A stretch of 64,000 bases of DNA from Roseibium album (GTDB taxonomy: Bacteria; Pseudomonadota; Alphaproteobacteria; Rhizobiales; Stappiaceae). Position numbers and translations under genes: made by a program. The notes beneath the pieces were generated by a model, which did no database searches, had not been told where the DNA came from, and was given only the letters and a program-made list of their open reading frames with translations. Shown in pieces: positions 46,912 through 56,309 of this stretch (positions within the stretch are counted from its first letter, which is position 1; each line of letters starts with the position of its first letter). The stretch lies in assembly GCA_001404055.1 (NCBI GenBank), contig CXTY01000015.1, forward strand, positions 248,001-312,000. Direction: 5' to 3'.

Positions 46912-47720
46912 GCGGATTTGCTTCTGATTGGCTTGCATTGCGTGAGCCGCTCGATCTTGCCGCCAGAAACCGTGAAGTGGAGACCGCGTTTCTGGAGAAT
47001 GTGCCTGCCGAGAGTGCGCGTATTCTCGACCTTGCCAGCGGAGCAGGTTCGACTGTGGCCGGGTTGAAAAATTACTTTCACGATCCCGTCGAATGGCAAT
47101 TGACCGATTACGATCCTGCGCTTTTGGAGATTGCATCAACGCGCTGGCAGGGAGGTGCCGATTGCATAGTTACATCTCGCCAGATCGACCTGTCAAAAAA
47201 TCTGGAACAATTGTCGCTTTCGGAAGTTGATGCCGTCACGACGTCGGCGTTTCTTGATCTTGTGTCTGACTGCTTTCTTCGGCGTCTCGTCAATTTCATT
47301 GTTGAGGCGCGCAAACCGTTTCTGGCGAGCCTGACCTATGACGGTCGCGCCTCCTTTGCACCTGCCAATCCCATGGACCAGGTTTTAGGCGAAGCTTTGA
47401 ACCGACATCAGCAGACCAACAAGGGCTTCGGTCCAGCTCTCGGTCCCGATGCCGCTCAGCGGGCAATCGAACTATTCAGGGCGGCTGGTTATGAAGTGGT
47501 TTCGGGGAAGTCTGATTGGGAAATCGATGGGACACGGGGTGACTTTCTGCAGGAGTTTCTAGGCGGTTGGCTACGCGTTGGCCGGGAAGTTGGCCTTGAG
47601 GCTTCTGCGCTTGAGGCGTGGTGGCAGGACCGTGTTCAAAGAATTCGATCCGGTGAACTCAGCATGAGTGTTGGCCACGTCGATTTTGTAGCCTATCCGC
47701 AGATGAGGCGCTTCAGTTGA
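46908..47720 (+). CDS. class I SAM-dependent methyltransferase
   Basis: 270 residues from ATG 46908, overlapping the glycosyltransferase stop. SAM-binding motif I is ARILDLASGAGSTVAGL, then QLTDYDPALLEIA (acidic ribose-binding loop) and VDAVTTSAFLDLVS. The target is unknown; position suggests it modifies the product of the dehydrogenase/PTPS-like/GT4 set. Translationally coupled to the GT4 gene. Confidence 0.85.
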   Translation: MSGFASDWLALREPLDLAARNREVETAFLENVPAESARILDLASGAGSTVAGLKNYFHDPVEWQLTDYDPALLEIASTRWQGGADCIVTSRQIDLSKNLEQLSLSEVDAVTTSAFLDLVSDCFLRRLVNFIVEARKPFLASLTYDGRASFAPANPMDQVLGEALNRHQQTNKGFGPALGPDAAQRAIELFRAAGYEVVSGKSDWEIDGTRGDFLQEFLGGWLRVGREVGLEASALEAWWQDRVQRIRSGELSMSVGHVDFVAYPQMRRFS

Positions 47721-47791
47721 TGTTTACCCTTGTTGAAATTGACAGCGCACCTGCCTAGGATGACCTTTCTTTGGGGAGTGGGAATATCGAT

Positions 47792-48322
47792 ATGGCCGAC
47801 GTTGCGGGACGTTACAGCCTGATTGCGCGGGCTATTCATTGGCTGACAGCCCTGTTGGTTCTAACCATGGTGCCTGCCGGTTTGACCATGATCCGGATCG
47901 GCAGCGGCCCATTGCAAAATCAGCTGTTTGACTTCCATCGTTCCGTTGGTGTTATCCTGATGATCCTTACCGTTATCCGGCTGGCTTATCGACTGACCCA
48001 CAAACCAGCCTCTTTGCCTGATGACATTCCCGCCTGGCAGCAATTCGCTGCCAAGGCAACTCATATGTTTCTCTATGGTTTTCTGCTTGTGAATCCATTT
48101 CTCGGCTGGGTGGCGACGTCGGCGTATGGCGCGAAGATTTCTGTCTTCGGTCTATTCACAATGCCGGCGATTGTCGCCAAAGACCGCGCCCTGTCCGAAC
48201 AGCTTTTCACAGTTCATGAAGTTTTGGGACTGCTGTTCACGGCTGCTGTCCTGATGCATTTAGGAGCCGCCCTCTATCACGGCATCATTCGCCGCGATGG
48301 TGTGCTTAGCCGGATGCTATGA
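47792..48322 (+). CDS. cytochrome b561
   Basis: 176 residues from ATG 47792 behind ggggagtggg. Four membrane helices with the haem-ligand His residues of bacterial b561: ARAIHWL, FDFHRSVG, KATHMFLYG, FTVHEVLG. Transfers electrons between quinone and periplasmic acceptors. Starts 71 bases after the methyltransferase, possibly independent of that cluster. Confidence 0.9.
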   Translation: MADVAGRYSLIARAIHWLTALLVLTMVPAGLTMIRIGSGPLQNQLFDFHRSVGVILMILTVIRLAYRLTHKPASLPDDIPAWQQFAAKATHMFLYGFLLVNPFLGWVATSAYGAKISVFGLFTMPAIVAKDRALSEQLFTVHEVLGLLFTAAVLMHLGAALYHGIIRRDGVLSRML

Positions 48323-48463
48323 CGACCAAGAAACGCAAGTTTTCAAGCGTTCTGATATTGTTTAGTAAGTAAATTTTGGTGTTTTCAAAACATTAACTTA
48401 ACAAAATTTAATCTTTTTGTTTCGTAATTTTTTACCATGCCCCTTAAGTGCAGTTTATTCTTT

Positions 48464-48527
48464 TTGCCACTTAATAGCCCGCAAGAGTGGAGGCTATGGT
48501 TCTTTTGGAACCTGATTTAAGTGGCAA
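48464..48527 (+). promoter_or_regulatory. long inverted repeat covering the ACP ribosome site
   Basis: Perfect 11-bp arms ttgccacttaa (48464-48474) and ttaagtggcaa (48517-48527) enclose a smaller hairpin ggttc/gaacc. The right arm ends inside the aagga ribosome site of the carrier-protein gene (48526-48530). As RNA this could limit ribosome access; as DNA it could be an operator. Confidence 0.45.
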
Positions 48528-48535
48528 GGAATAAC

Positions 48536-48784
48536 ATGAAACAGACAATTCGGACCATATTGTCGAAACACGGTAACTTGCCTGTTTCGATTGAAACCGT
48601 TTCTGAAAACGCTGACCTTTACGATGCCGGCCTGTCATCCTTTGCGTCGGTTCAGGTGATGTTGGCACTGGAAGAGGAATTCGATGTCGAGTTTCCAGAG
48701 CACCTTTTGAACCGCAAGTCGTTTTCTTCAATTGAAGAGATCGATGCGGCTCTGAGTGAAATTCTCAAAGATCAGGCAGCCTGA
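48536..48784 (+). CDS. acyl carrier protein, probable partner of the amino acid ligase
   Basis: 82 residues from ATG 48536, with a good aagga site. Acidic four-helix carrier protein; phosphopantetheine attaches to Ser35 in DAGLSSFASVQVM. Distinct from housekeeping AcpP, which has DSL. Lies two genes before an amino acid:[carrier protein] ligase homologue; in Bradyrhizobium such carriers are aminoacylated by the ligase. First gene of the 48.5-54.4 kb operon. Confidence 0.88.
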   Translation: MKQTIRTILSKHGNLPVSIETVSENADLYDAGLSSFASVQVMLALEEEFDVEFPEHLLNRKSFSSIEEIDAALSEILKDQAA

Positions 48785-48787
48785 TAG

Positions 48788-49969
48788 ATGACCGCCGCAA
48801 GCAAGATAACCGCAATGACGTTGACTGACCGCGCGAAGCGGGCTGCCAACGTCGCCGCAGAATTCGCCGACAATGTTGACGTTGAAGGCCGTTTTCCCTC
48901 CGAAGGCATGGACGCGCTCAAGGCCGAGCGTCTTATGGGGATCATGATCCGCCCTGATTTTGGCGGAGAGGGTGCGAACCTGACGGAAGTTGCAGATATT
49001 TGTGCAATTCTGGGTCAGGCCTGTGCATCGACAGCCATGACCTATGCCATGCACCAGATCCAGATCGCCAGCCTTGCTGATTACGCGATTGGCAGTAATT
49101 GGCATGAAGAATTCCAGAAACGAATTTGCGCCGAACAACTCCTGATCGCCTCTGCGACCAGTGAGGCTGGTATCGGCGGTAACTTGCGAAATTCGATTTG
49201 TGCGATCGAAGTCGAGGGCGACACAGCTCGTCTGACCAAGGATGCAATCGTCATTTCCTATGGTGCACATGCAGATGCCACGATGGTCACATCCCGTCGT
49301 CATCCGGATGCAGCGCATTCCGACCAGGTCGCAACGATTTTCCTGAAGGACCAGTACACGCTTGAGCAGACCAGTGTGTGGGACACGCTTGGAATGCGTG
49401 GAACCTGTTCTGACGGGTTCATTTTCAAGGCGGAAGCGCCAAAGGAACAGATCCTGCCGCGGCCATTTGCCGAGATTGCAGCGCAATCCATGTTGGCGGT
49501 TTCCCATCTGTTGTGGGGTGCTTTGTGGTACGGAATTGCAGCTGACGCCACCGCAAGGGCTCAGAGCTTTGTCAAGGCGGCTGCGCGCAAATCACCGGGC
49601 CAGGTGCCTCCAGGGGCGCTGCGTCTCGCCGAGGCATCCAGTTTGCTGCAATTGGTCAAATCCAATGTGGTTGCCGGTCTCAAGCAGTTTGCTGCCTGCA
49701 AGGGCGATGGCGATGCCTTGAATGCCATGAGTTTTTCGGTTGCGATGAACAACGTGAAAATCGGTACGTCTCAAACGATCCTGACCATCATCAACCACTG
49801 CATGCTGATTTGCGGTATCGCCGGGTACAAGAACGGAACGCCGTTCAGTCTTGGTCGCCATCTGCGCGACGCCCATTCAGCACAGCTGATGATTTCCAAC
49901 GATCGTATTCTGGGCAACACATCGACCATGTTGCTCGTGAACAAACAAGACACCAGCCTGTTAGGGTAA
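48788..49969 (+). CDS. acyl-CoA dehydrogenase-family flavoprotein
   Basis: 393 residues, starting 3 bases after the carrier-protein stop. Three-part ACAD fold: N-terminal helices, beta middle domain (IASATSEAGIGGNL, VWDTLGMRGTCSDGF), C-terminal helices. In carrier-protein operons such enzymes can oxidise carrier-bound aminoacyl or acyl groups instead of CoA esters, so a dehydrogenation of the ligase's aminoacyl product is plausible. Fatty-acid oxidation is less likely given the neighbours. Confidence 0.88.
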   Translation: MTAASKITAMTLTDRAKRAANVAAEFADNVDVEGRFPSEGMDALKAERLMGIMIRPDFGGEGANLTEVADICAILGQACASTAMTYAMHQIQIASLADYAIGSNWHEEFQKRICAEQLLIASATSEAGIGGNLRNSICAIEVEGDTARLTKDAIVISYGAHADATMVTSRRHPDAAHSDQVATIFLKDQYTLEQTSVWDTLGMRGTCSDGFIFKAEAPKEQILPRPFAEIAAQSMLAVSHLLWGALWYGIAADATARAQSFVKAAARKSPGQVPPGALRLAEASSLLQLVKSNVVAGLKQFAACKGDGDALNAMSFSVAMNNVKIGTSQTILTIINHCMLICGIAGYKNGTPFSLGRHLRDAHSAQLMISNDRILGNTSTMLLVNKQDTSLLG

Positions 49970-49972
49970 ATT

Positions 49973-50881
49973 ATGGACGCGCAAGTTTCATTTCTTGACC
50001 GGTTGTTCGCGGAAGGCGTTCTGCACGCATCCGGTGTTGACGGTCTTTATGCCCGCAGCGGTGAATTTGAAGACGTAATCGCCCGGTTCGAAACCTTTGC
50101 CCTTTCCTACGGCAAGGATGAAATATCCGAAGCCATGGTCTTTCCGCCTGGCATGACCATGCAGGACTTCGAAACAAGCGGTTACATGAAGAGCTTCCCG
50201 CAGCTGGCGGGTACAGTTCACGCTTTCTGCGGCAATGACCACGATCATATGGGCCTTCTGCAATGTATGGCTGCGGGCGAAGATTGGTCGGAGAAACAGA
50301 AACCAACCCAGGTCGCGCTGACCCCGGCTGCCTGTTATCCGCTCTACCCGATTCTGTCCAAACGCGGTCCGCTGCCGGCAGAAGGTGCTTACGTCGCCCT
50401 GCAGTCGTATTGCTTCCGTCATGAGCCATCAAAAGACCCGGCACGGATGCAGATGTTCCGCCAGCGTGAGTATGTGCGTGTCGGTTCTGCCGAACAGACA
50501 ATGGAATTCCGCGAAACCTGGAAACAGCGCGGTCAGGATATGATGGAGCGTCTGCAGCTGCCGCATCACGTTGATGTCGCAAACGATCCGTTTTTCGGCC
50601 GTGCCGGCAAGATCATGGCCTCCGGCCAGCGTGAGCAGGAACTTAAGTTCGAAATGCTGGTTCCGATCACTTCGAAGGAAAATCCGACGGCCTGCATGAG
50701 CTTCAACTACCACATGGACAATTTCGGCAATGCCTGGAACATTCGTCAGGCCGACGGATCACCCGCGCATACCGCATGTGTTGGTTTTGGGCTCGAGCGA
50801 CTGGCTTTGGCTCTGTTCCGCCACCATGGTTTCGATACAGCTGATTGGCCGGACGGCGTCAAATCCCTCCTTTGGGGGTAA
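49973..50881 (+). CDS. amino acid:[carrier protein] ligase (SerRS-like)
   Basis: 302 residues, 3 bases after the ACAD gene. Class II aminoacyl-tRNA-synthetase catalytic core without a tRNA-binding arm, like Bradyrhizobium Bll0957, which loads amino acids on a carrier protein's phosphopantetheine. Motif 2 SYCFRHEPS and motif 3 [15 protein letters not shown] are present. C121, E166 and C269 line up, each 10 residues earlier, with the Bll0957 zinc ligands C131, E176 and C279 (from memory), which hold the substrate amino group. Bll0957 activates glycine and, less well, alanine; specificity here is unproven. Confidence 0.9.
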   Translation: MDAQVSFLDRLFAEGVLHASGVDGLYARSGEFEDVIARFETFALSYGKDEISEAMVFPPGMTMQDFETSGYMKSFPQLAGTVHAFCGNDHDHMGLLQCMAAGEDWSEKQKPTQVALTPAACYPLYPILSKRGPLPAEGAYVALQSYCFRHEPSKDPARMQMFRQREYVRVGSAEQTMEFRETWKQRGQDMMERLQLPHHVDVANDPFFGRAGKIMASGQREQELKFEMLVPITSKENPTACMSFNYHMDNFGNAWNIRQADGSPAHTACVGFGLERLALALFRHHGFDTADWPDGVKSLLWG

Positions 50882-50897
50882 GAGGAAATCAACTTCC

Positions 50898-51920
50898 ATG
50901 AGTGAAGCCGTTTTTGACCACCTCAATGCGGAAATCTATGTCCGCAGTCCGCTGCATGCCCAGGAGCGTGATTGGCCGGAAACCAATTGCTATCTCGATG
51001 TCTGGATTGAGGTTCTGCCGTCGTTGGGTCTTCCCCCTGAAGCCTGTCTTGCCTATTCGTTGACGCAGGATTTTGAAGGCGACCAGTTTACCTTCTTCAA
51101 GGTGCCGCTTGAGGATCTTGAAGCGCTCTACGGCCTGAAGGTCACGGAACTGGCGATCTATGATCGCGTAGAAAATCATGTCCAGACCCAGATCGACAGA
51201 GGACGTCTGTCACTGGTTGAGGTGGATAGTTTTTTCCTGCCTGACACACATGGCGTCGGGTATCACGAGACCCATGGCAAAACCACGATAGCTGTCAACA
51301 GGATGGATTTCGAAAGTCGCACCATGGAGTATTTCCATGGTCTCGGTCTTCACTCGCTTGAAGGCGATGATTTTGACGGGGTTTTTCAGCGCGGTGACCA
51401 TGTAAAGCCAACGGCGTTTCTGCCCTATACCGAATTTGTGAAGTTTCCGGCGCACAAACCTTCGCCAGAGCACATTCTGCAGGTGTCAGAGCAATTGCTT
51501 CGTCGTCATCTTGCGCGCCGTCCTGATGAAAATCCGGTGGCTGCTTTTGCAAGCGCTTTTCCCGGGCAAGTGGAGAAAGTCAGCGCGCGTGAGTTTGAGT
51601 TCTTTCATCTTTATGCCTTCAACACACTGCGCCAGCTGGGCGCCAACTTCGAGCTGTTTTCCTCTTATCTTGAATGGCTTGTCAGCCAGGGGCGGACTGA
51701 GTTGGCTGAAGGCGTAGCGGAAGCCAAAACCATTTCGTCAAACTGCAAGATGGTCCAGTTCAAACTGGCACGTGCCGTGATGCGGAAGAAGTTTCAGGGT
51801 CTGGAGGAAGGTCTGCTTCCGGCAGTCAATGCCTGGGACAACCTGATGCAGCTGCTCGACGGGCACTATGGAGCAGAAGAAACCAAATACGTTCCTGCAA
51901 TCAGTGTAGTCGGCGCCTGA
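50898..51920 (+). CDS. DUF1839-family protein
   Basis: 340 residues from ATG 50898, behind agaggaaatc; the open frame upstream lies within the ligase gene. Soluble, no membrane helix. Matches the DUF1839 pattern, a family found beside carrier-protein ligases: NCYLDVWIEVLPSLGL, EGDQFTFFKVPLEDLE, FFLPDTHGVGYHETHGKTTI (about 100-120). Possibly moves the aminoacyl group from carrier to acceptor, but no catalytic motif is recognised. Its TGA is directly followed by the next ATG. Confidence 0.8.
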   Translation: MSEAVFDHLNAEIYVRSPLHAQERDWPETNCYLDVWIEVLPSLGLPPEACLAYSLTQDFEGDQFTFFKVPLEDLEALYGLKVTELAIYDRVENHVQTQIDRGRLSLVEVDSFFLPDTHGVGYHETHGKTTIAVNRMDFESRTMEYFHGLGLHSLEGDDFDGVFQRGDHVKPTAFLPYTEFVKFPAHKPSPEHILQVSEQLLRRHLARRPDENPVAAFASAFPGQVEKVSAREFEFFHLYAFNTLRQLGANFELFSSYLEWLVSQGRTELAEGVAEAKTISSNCKMVQFKLARAVMRKKFQGLEEGLLPAVNAWDNLMQLLDGHYGAEETKYVPAISVVGA

Positions 51921-54365
51921 ATGGTCGATCTGTCCACGGCGGAATGGACCCTTGCGCTGACCGAACCGGATGTATTTGCATCTTCACTTTCAACCGGTCA
52001 TCGGTGGGATCATGTTCCCGCGAAGGTTCCGGGAACTGCCGCAGGCGCGTTGGCCGCAGCCGGTCGCTATGATCCTGACAACCCGGCCCCATTACACGAC
52101 AATGACATCTGGTATGAAGCCTGGTTCGATGCGGAGCCAGGAGCGTACCGTCTCTGCTTCGACGGCCTTGCGACCATTGCCGAAGTTTTTCTGAACGATG
52201 TGAGGGTTCTGGAAAGCCGGAATATGTTCCGGAAATTCCATGTGCATGTTGATTTACCAGGGCGTAACAAGCTTCAGATCTGCTTTCGAGCGCTGAACCC
52301 GCAACTGAACGCCAAGGGGCCGCGCGCGCGCTGGAAGCCGCAATTGGCAACGTCACAGGGTCTGCGTCTGATCCGCACCACATTGCTCGGGCATATGCCG
52401 GGCTGGTGCCCGGAAATTCACGCGGTCGGACCCTATCGGCCAATTCGATTAGAACCGGCGGATCAATTGCGGATAACTGAAAAACATATTCAGGCCGACC
52501 TGGCTCCCGACGGCAGCGCGACGCTCACAGTTTCAGCAAAACTGGAAAATACCGAACACCAACCCGTGCTGAAATGTGCGGGTACTTCTGTGCAAATGGT
52601 CGCACAGGAAGACGGTACGCACATCGGCGTTCTCAGACCTGAGGCGATCACGCCATGGATGCCTCATACGCATGGTGTGCCAGCTCTTTATGATGTGATC
52701 TTGGAAGTTGCTGGACAGACGCTTTCACTTGGAAAGACCGGGTTCCGGCGTCTTGAAACCGACCATGGGGTAGACGGCAAGGGCTTTGGTCTCAAGGTCA
52801 ATGGTATTCCGGTCTTCTGCCGTGGCGCCGTGTGGACCAATGCAGATCTCCTGAACCTTTCCAGTGAAAAAGAGACTTATCGTCCCCTTCTGGAAGCTGC
52901 CAGGGATGCGGGCATGAACATGCTACGGATTGGCGGCACCATGCTTTATGAAAGCAGGGCTTTCTTTGAAGTTTGTGACGAGCTTGGTCTTCTGGTCTGG
53001 CAAGATTTTCAGTTCGCCAATTATGACTACCCGGTCAAGGACGAAGCGTTTGTCGAGGAAGTTCGCGCCGAGGTTTTCGATCAGCTGCAAGAGACACAAG
53101 GGTGCCCCTCGTTGGCAGTTTTGTGTGGTGGTAGTGAAATCTACCAGCAAGGCGCGATGATGGGATTGCCGGAAAGCCGCTGGAAAGGGCCTCTTTGCGA
53201 AGAGATTCTCCCTCAATTGGCAGCGCAATACCGACCGGACGTTCCTTACGCTGCAAACTCCCCCGTCAGTGGCGTTCTGCCCTTTTCTCCAAACGAGGGC
53301 ATCGCGCACTACTACGGTGTTGGCGCATACCAAAAGCCCCTGGAGGATGCACGCAGAACGGACGTGCGATTTGCAGGCGAATGCCTGGCCTTTTCAAACA
53401 TTCCCGAACAGCGCAGCCTCGAAAAATATTTGCCTGTGAAACCCGGCCATGATCCGCGCTGGAAGGCGCGTGTACCACGCGACCGAGGCGCTGGATGGGA
53501 TTTTGAAGACATTCGCGACCACTATTTGAAAGCGCTATATGGTGTCGATCCGGCTACTCTGCGCTACAGCGACCCTGATCGATATCTGGATCTCGGTCGC
53601 GCTGTGACCGGAGAGGTTATGGAACAGACCTTTGCCGAGTGGCGGCGAAAAGGATCGTCTTGCCTAGGAGCCCTGGTCTGGACCTTCCAGGACCTTGCGT
53701 TGGGAGCGGGATGGGGTTTGATAGACGCCAATGGTGTACCGAAACCGGCGTATCATGCCCTCAAAAGAGCTTTCAGACCTTTGCAGGTTAGTCTGACCGA
53801 TGAAGGCACAAATGGGCTAGCGATTCATGTCATCAACGACCTGCCCACTGAGAAGAATGTGGTCTTGAGCCTACAGTGTCTTCGGCACGGACAGACACCG
53901 GTTGTTTCCGGCCAGACCGAATTGCATGTGAAGCCACATGATGCCCTTGAACTGAATGCCGTCGAGCTGATAGGCGCGTTCTTTGACGTGACCTATGCCT
54001 ATCGTTTTGGGCCGCCTTCGCATGACGTGACTGTGGTGCGGATGACAGATCCCGAGACTGGTGAGTTACTGGCTGACGCCTATCATTTCCCACTTGGGTT
54101 TGATTCATCAAAAGTATCAGCGAGTGTTGAAGCCAAACTGGAAAGGGATGTATCGGGGGACTGGCATCTGGCTCTGGAAACTGATTGCCTGCTTCGGTCT
54201 GTCCACATTGATTGTGAAACACATCAGCCTTTGGAAAACTGGTTCCACCTGCCGCCAGGTTCCAGAAAACTTGTCAGATTGAAACCCCGTGCGGAGTCCG
54301 ATACGGACGCAGCACCGGTTTGTCGGGCTGCGGCATTGAACCGCGACCGCATCTCAGCCGGTTGA
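51921..54365 (+). CDS. GH2 beta-mannosidase-like glycoside hydrolase
   Basis: 814 residues, no signal peptide, so cytoplasmic. GH2 layout: sugar-binding jellyroll (about 1-175), Ig-like domain, TIM barrel (about 290-620), C-terminal beta domains. The acid/base Glu is likely in CGGSEIYQQ (about 406), where typical beta-mannosidases have a NE pair; the nucleophile Glu is in AGECLAFSNIPE (about 486). Also VWTFQDLALGAGWGLIDANG. Start abuts the DUF1839 stop. A glycosidase in a carrier-protein operon is unusual; it could act in glycan editing or be a repurposed transferase. Ends overlap the convergent hydrolase gene by 12 bases. Confidence 0.82.
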   Translation: MVDLSTAEWTLALTEPDVFASSLSTGHRWDHVPAKVPGTAAGALAAAGRYDPDNPAPLHDNDIWYEAWFDAEPGAYRLCFDGLATIAEVFLNDVRVLESRNMFRKFHVHVDLPGRNKLQICFRALNPQLNAKGPRARWKPQLATSQGLRLIRTTLLGHMPGWCPEIHAVGPYRPIRLEPADQLRITEKHIQADLAPDGSATLTVSAKLENTEHQPVLKCAGTSVQMVAQEDGTHIGVLRPEAITPWMPHTHGVPALYDVILEVAGQTLSLGKTGFRRLETDHGVDGKGFGLKVNGIPVFCRGAVWTNADLLNLSSEKETYRPLLEAARDAGMNMLRIGGTMLYESRAFFEVCDELGLLVWQDFQFANYDYPVKDEAFVEEVRAEVFDQLQETQGCPSLAVLCGGSEIYQQGAMMGLPESRWKGPLCEEILPQLAAQYRPDVPYAANSPVSGVLPFSPNEGIAHYYGVGAYQKPLEDARRTDVRFAGECLAFSNIPEQRSLEKYLPVKPGHDPRWKARVPRDRGAGWDFEDIRDHYLKALYGVDPATLRYSDPDRYLDLGRAVTGEVMEQTFAEWRRKGSSCLGALVWTFQDLALGAGWGLIDANGVPKPAYHALKRAFRPLQVSLTDEGTNGLAIHVINDLPTEKNVVLSLQCLRHGQTPVVSGQTELHVKPHDALELNAVELIGAFFDVTYAYRFGPPSHDVTVVRMTDPETGELLADAYHFPLGFDSSKVSASVEAKLERDVSGDWHLALETDCLLRSVHIDCETHQPLENWFHLPPGSRKLVRLKPRAESDTDAAPVCRAAALNRDRISAG

Positions 54366-56153
54366 AGCCAACTGCTGTTCTCTTTGAGCTGGGGTTTGAT
54401 CCGAATTTTCAACTGATGCGTTAGCGGCGTCGACGAGAGTGTCGATGAAAGCCGTACGTGCATGGACCGGTGTCAGGCGATGGTCTGCGTGCTCAATGGT
54501 GGTGTATGTCACATTGGTGAGCCCGGAGAGCCCACTCAGATCTGGCCCGAAGTGTGCCTTGAGTTCTTCAATGCTGCCGTCCCCGATACTGCAGAGAAAA
54601 TGAACCGGCACTTTCCGATCCTGCAGCGTTTGAAACATGTCCAGCGCCTCCAGCTTCATCCGCCCGAATTTCGTAAGACGCGGAAAATACTGTGACGTTT
54701 TCTCCGTGGTTTTCTTGAAGGCCAATCGTGCGACACCCTTGGTAGCGGCCGGAACGTCGATGTCACCCTTGAGCAGCCGTTTGACAATCTTCGGGTCCGA
54801 AAGTCGTTTCTTATATTCACCGCCCGAGCGGTACATCATGTTTTTCAGTTCATTCGGAACATCCTTGTCCCAGATGAACTTCAGCTGATTGACCAGAACG
54901 AGCTGTCGGACGCGCGAGTCATTTGCTGCCGTGTGAAAGGCTGCATAAGCACTGCTACACCGTCCCACCAGAGTTATGGGACCGTTCCATCGCTCGCTGG
55001 CATAATCCACCAGGTGTTGAAAATCCTCGATCGATACGGGCGTATAAAGGACTTCCTGGCCAACAGGGAGGTCAGGATAGCTGTCTCCCGTGTTCACGCT
55101 GTCAAATCGGAGAGACGTGACCCCGTGGGTTGCCAGAACTCTGGCCGCATGAACGCTGTTGCGTGCCAAGCCGCCGTGATGGTCGTAGCCACCGGTATTT
55201 CCGAAAATGAAAACGGGACCGTTGCCACTTCCAGGTAATGGGCTGGTGACAACAATCATCAGTTTTTTATCAGCAACTTCCAGGTAACTTGTGGTCTCCT
55301 GAAAAGCGGTAGTCTCTAGCGATGAGGATTGCTGTTGCACATTGAGCGGTGGCGAATGATCTTTGGCCTCGCCCTGGGTTTCCTTTAGCCACTCGACAAG
55401 TGTTTCAACGAGCCGATAGGGAACTTTTGACGTCAGAACTTCGACGGTCAGGTCGGCAAATTCGGGAAAGTCACAAATACGAGCCTTCTCGCATTTCGAC
55501 TGGAGTTCTGTACTGAAATTTTGGTCGCTCTTGATATTTTCCCGTGCAAAACAAAGCACAGGCAACTCTTGCAGCGCTTCAGGACAATCCAGTTTCACTT
55601 TCGACAGGTCTTCCACGACTTTGGGCGGCATAACATTGCCCAAAATCGAGGTTTGATCCGTGTCCAGCCGGGTCAGAGGGATCTGTTCAGTCTCATAAAG
55701 TAGCTTCTCGCTGAGTTTCGTCTCGCGAATGTATCGGCGGCCATTGACGAGAGGCGCAGCGAAAATTGCTCCGGAAAGATCATTCCGTTTCTGGATTAAA
55801 CGGTGCGCGATGACGGTCCCGAAATTCAGACCGAAGACAACTATCGTTTCGCAGCCGAGTGTCCGAAGGACATTGGCTCCCTTGTCTGCCGCATCTACCC
55901 AGCTTTCAAGGTCATCGTTTTCTTTGGGGTCGAAGGAATCGACTGTTCCGGGATAATCAAAACGCAACGCAGGAAATCCTGCGGATGCAATGGCATCAGC
56001 CAGGATCTTGTAAAATTTCCGGCTGCAGACCTCATCGTGACCCCAGGGACGGCAAAGCAAGACACCCGTGCTTCGACGCCGTTTGCCCTTTGGACTTGCC
56101 AGGATTGCCGATACCCCATCGAAATAGAAAGGGTATCTATCAAGGTCTGACAT
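54354..56153 (-). CDS. tandem alpha/beta-hydrolase protein with altered nucleophiles
   Basis: 599 residues comprising two alpha/beta-hydrolase domains (about 1-270 and 295-585). In the first, the nucleophile elbow GxSxG reads GLNFG, with Asn for Ser, so this half is probably inactive. In the second it reads GRCSS, with Cys, and a His follows in EHADHRLTPVHA. Resembles hydrolases found in exosortase/polysaccharide loci. No signal peptide. Leftward, upstream of the convergent GH2 gene and downstream of the flippase gene, so likely linked to glycan production. Confidence 0.78.
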   Translation of the reverse strand: MSDLDRYPFYFDGVSAILASPKGKRRRSTGVLLCRPWGHDEVCSRKFYKILADAIASAGFPALRFDYPGTVDSFDPKENDDLESWVDAADKGANVLRTLGCETIVVFGLNFGTVIAHRLIQKRNDLSGAIFAAPLVNGRRYIRETKLSEKLLYETEQIPLTRLDTDQTSILGNVMPPKVVEDLSKVKLDCPEALQELPVLCFARENIKSDQNFSTELQSKCEKARICDFPEFADLTVEVLTSKVPYRLVETLVEWLKETQGEAKDHSPPLNVQQQSSSLETTAFQETTSYLEVADKKLMIVVTSPLPGSGNGPVFIFGNTGGYDHHGGLARNSVHAARVLATHGVTSLRFDSVNTGDSYPDLPVGQEVLYTPVSIEDFQHLVDYASERWNGPITLVGRCSSAYAAFHTAANDSRVRQLVLVNQLKFIWDKDVPNELKNMMYRSGGEYKKRLSDPKIVKRLLKGDIDVPAATKGVARLAFKKTTEKTSQYFPRLTKFGRMKLEALDMFQTLQDRKVPVHFLCSIGDGSIEELKAHFGPDLSGLSGLTNVTYTTIEHADHRLTPVHARTAFIDTLVDAANASVENSDQTPAQREQQLASTG

Positions 56154-56309
56154 CGTAATTCCTCAACCGACTGAAAAATCCATGGCAATCGCGTGTGCAA
56201 GCGCACCGTATTCCGGTGTCCGGTTTAGCCTTTGTTCTGCTATCACAGGTTCGTTAACAAGGCGCTCACGCGCAACTGTTGCCAGGGACAGACATCCAGG
56301 AGACACAAC

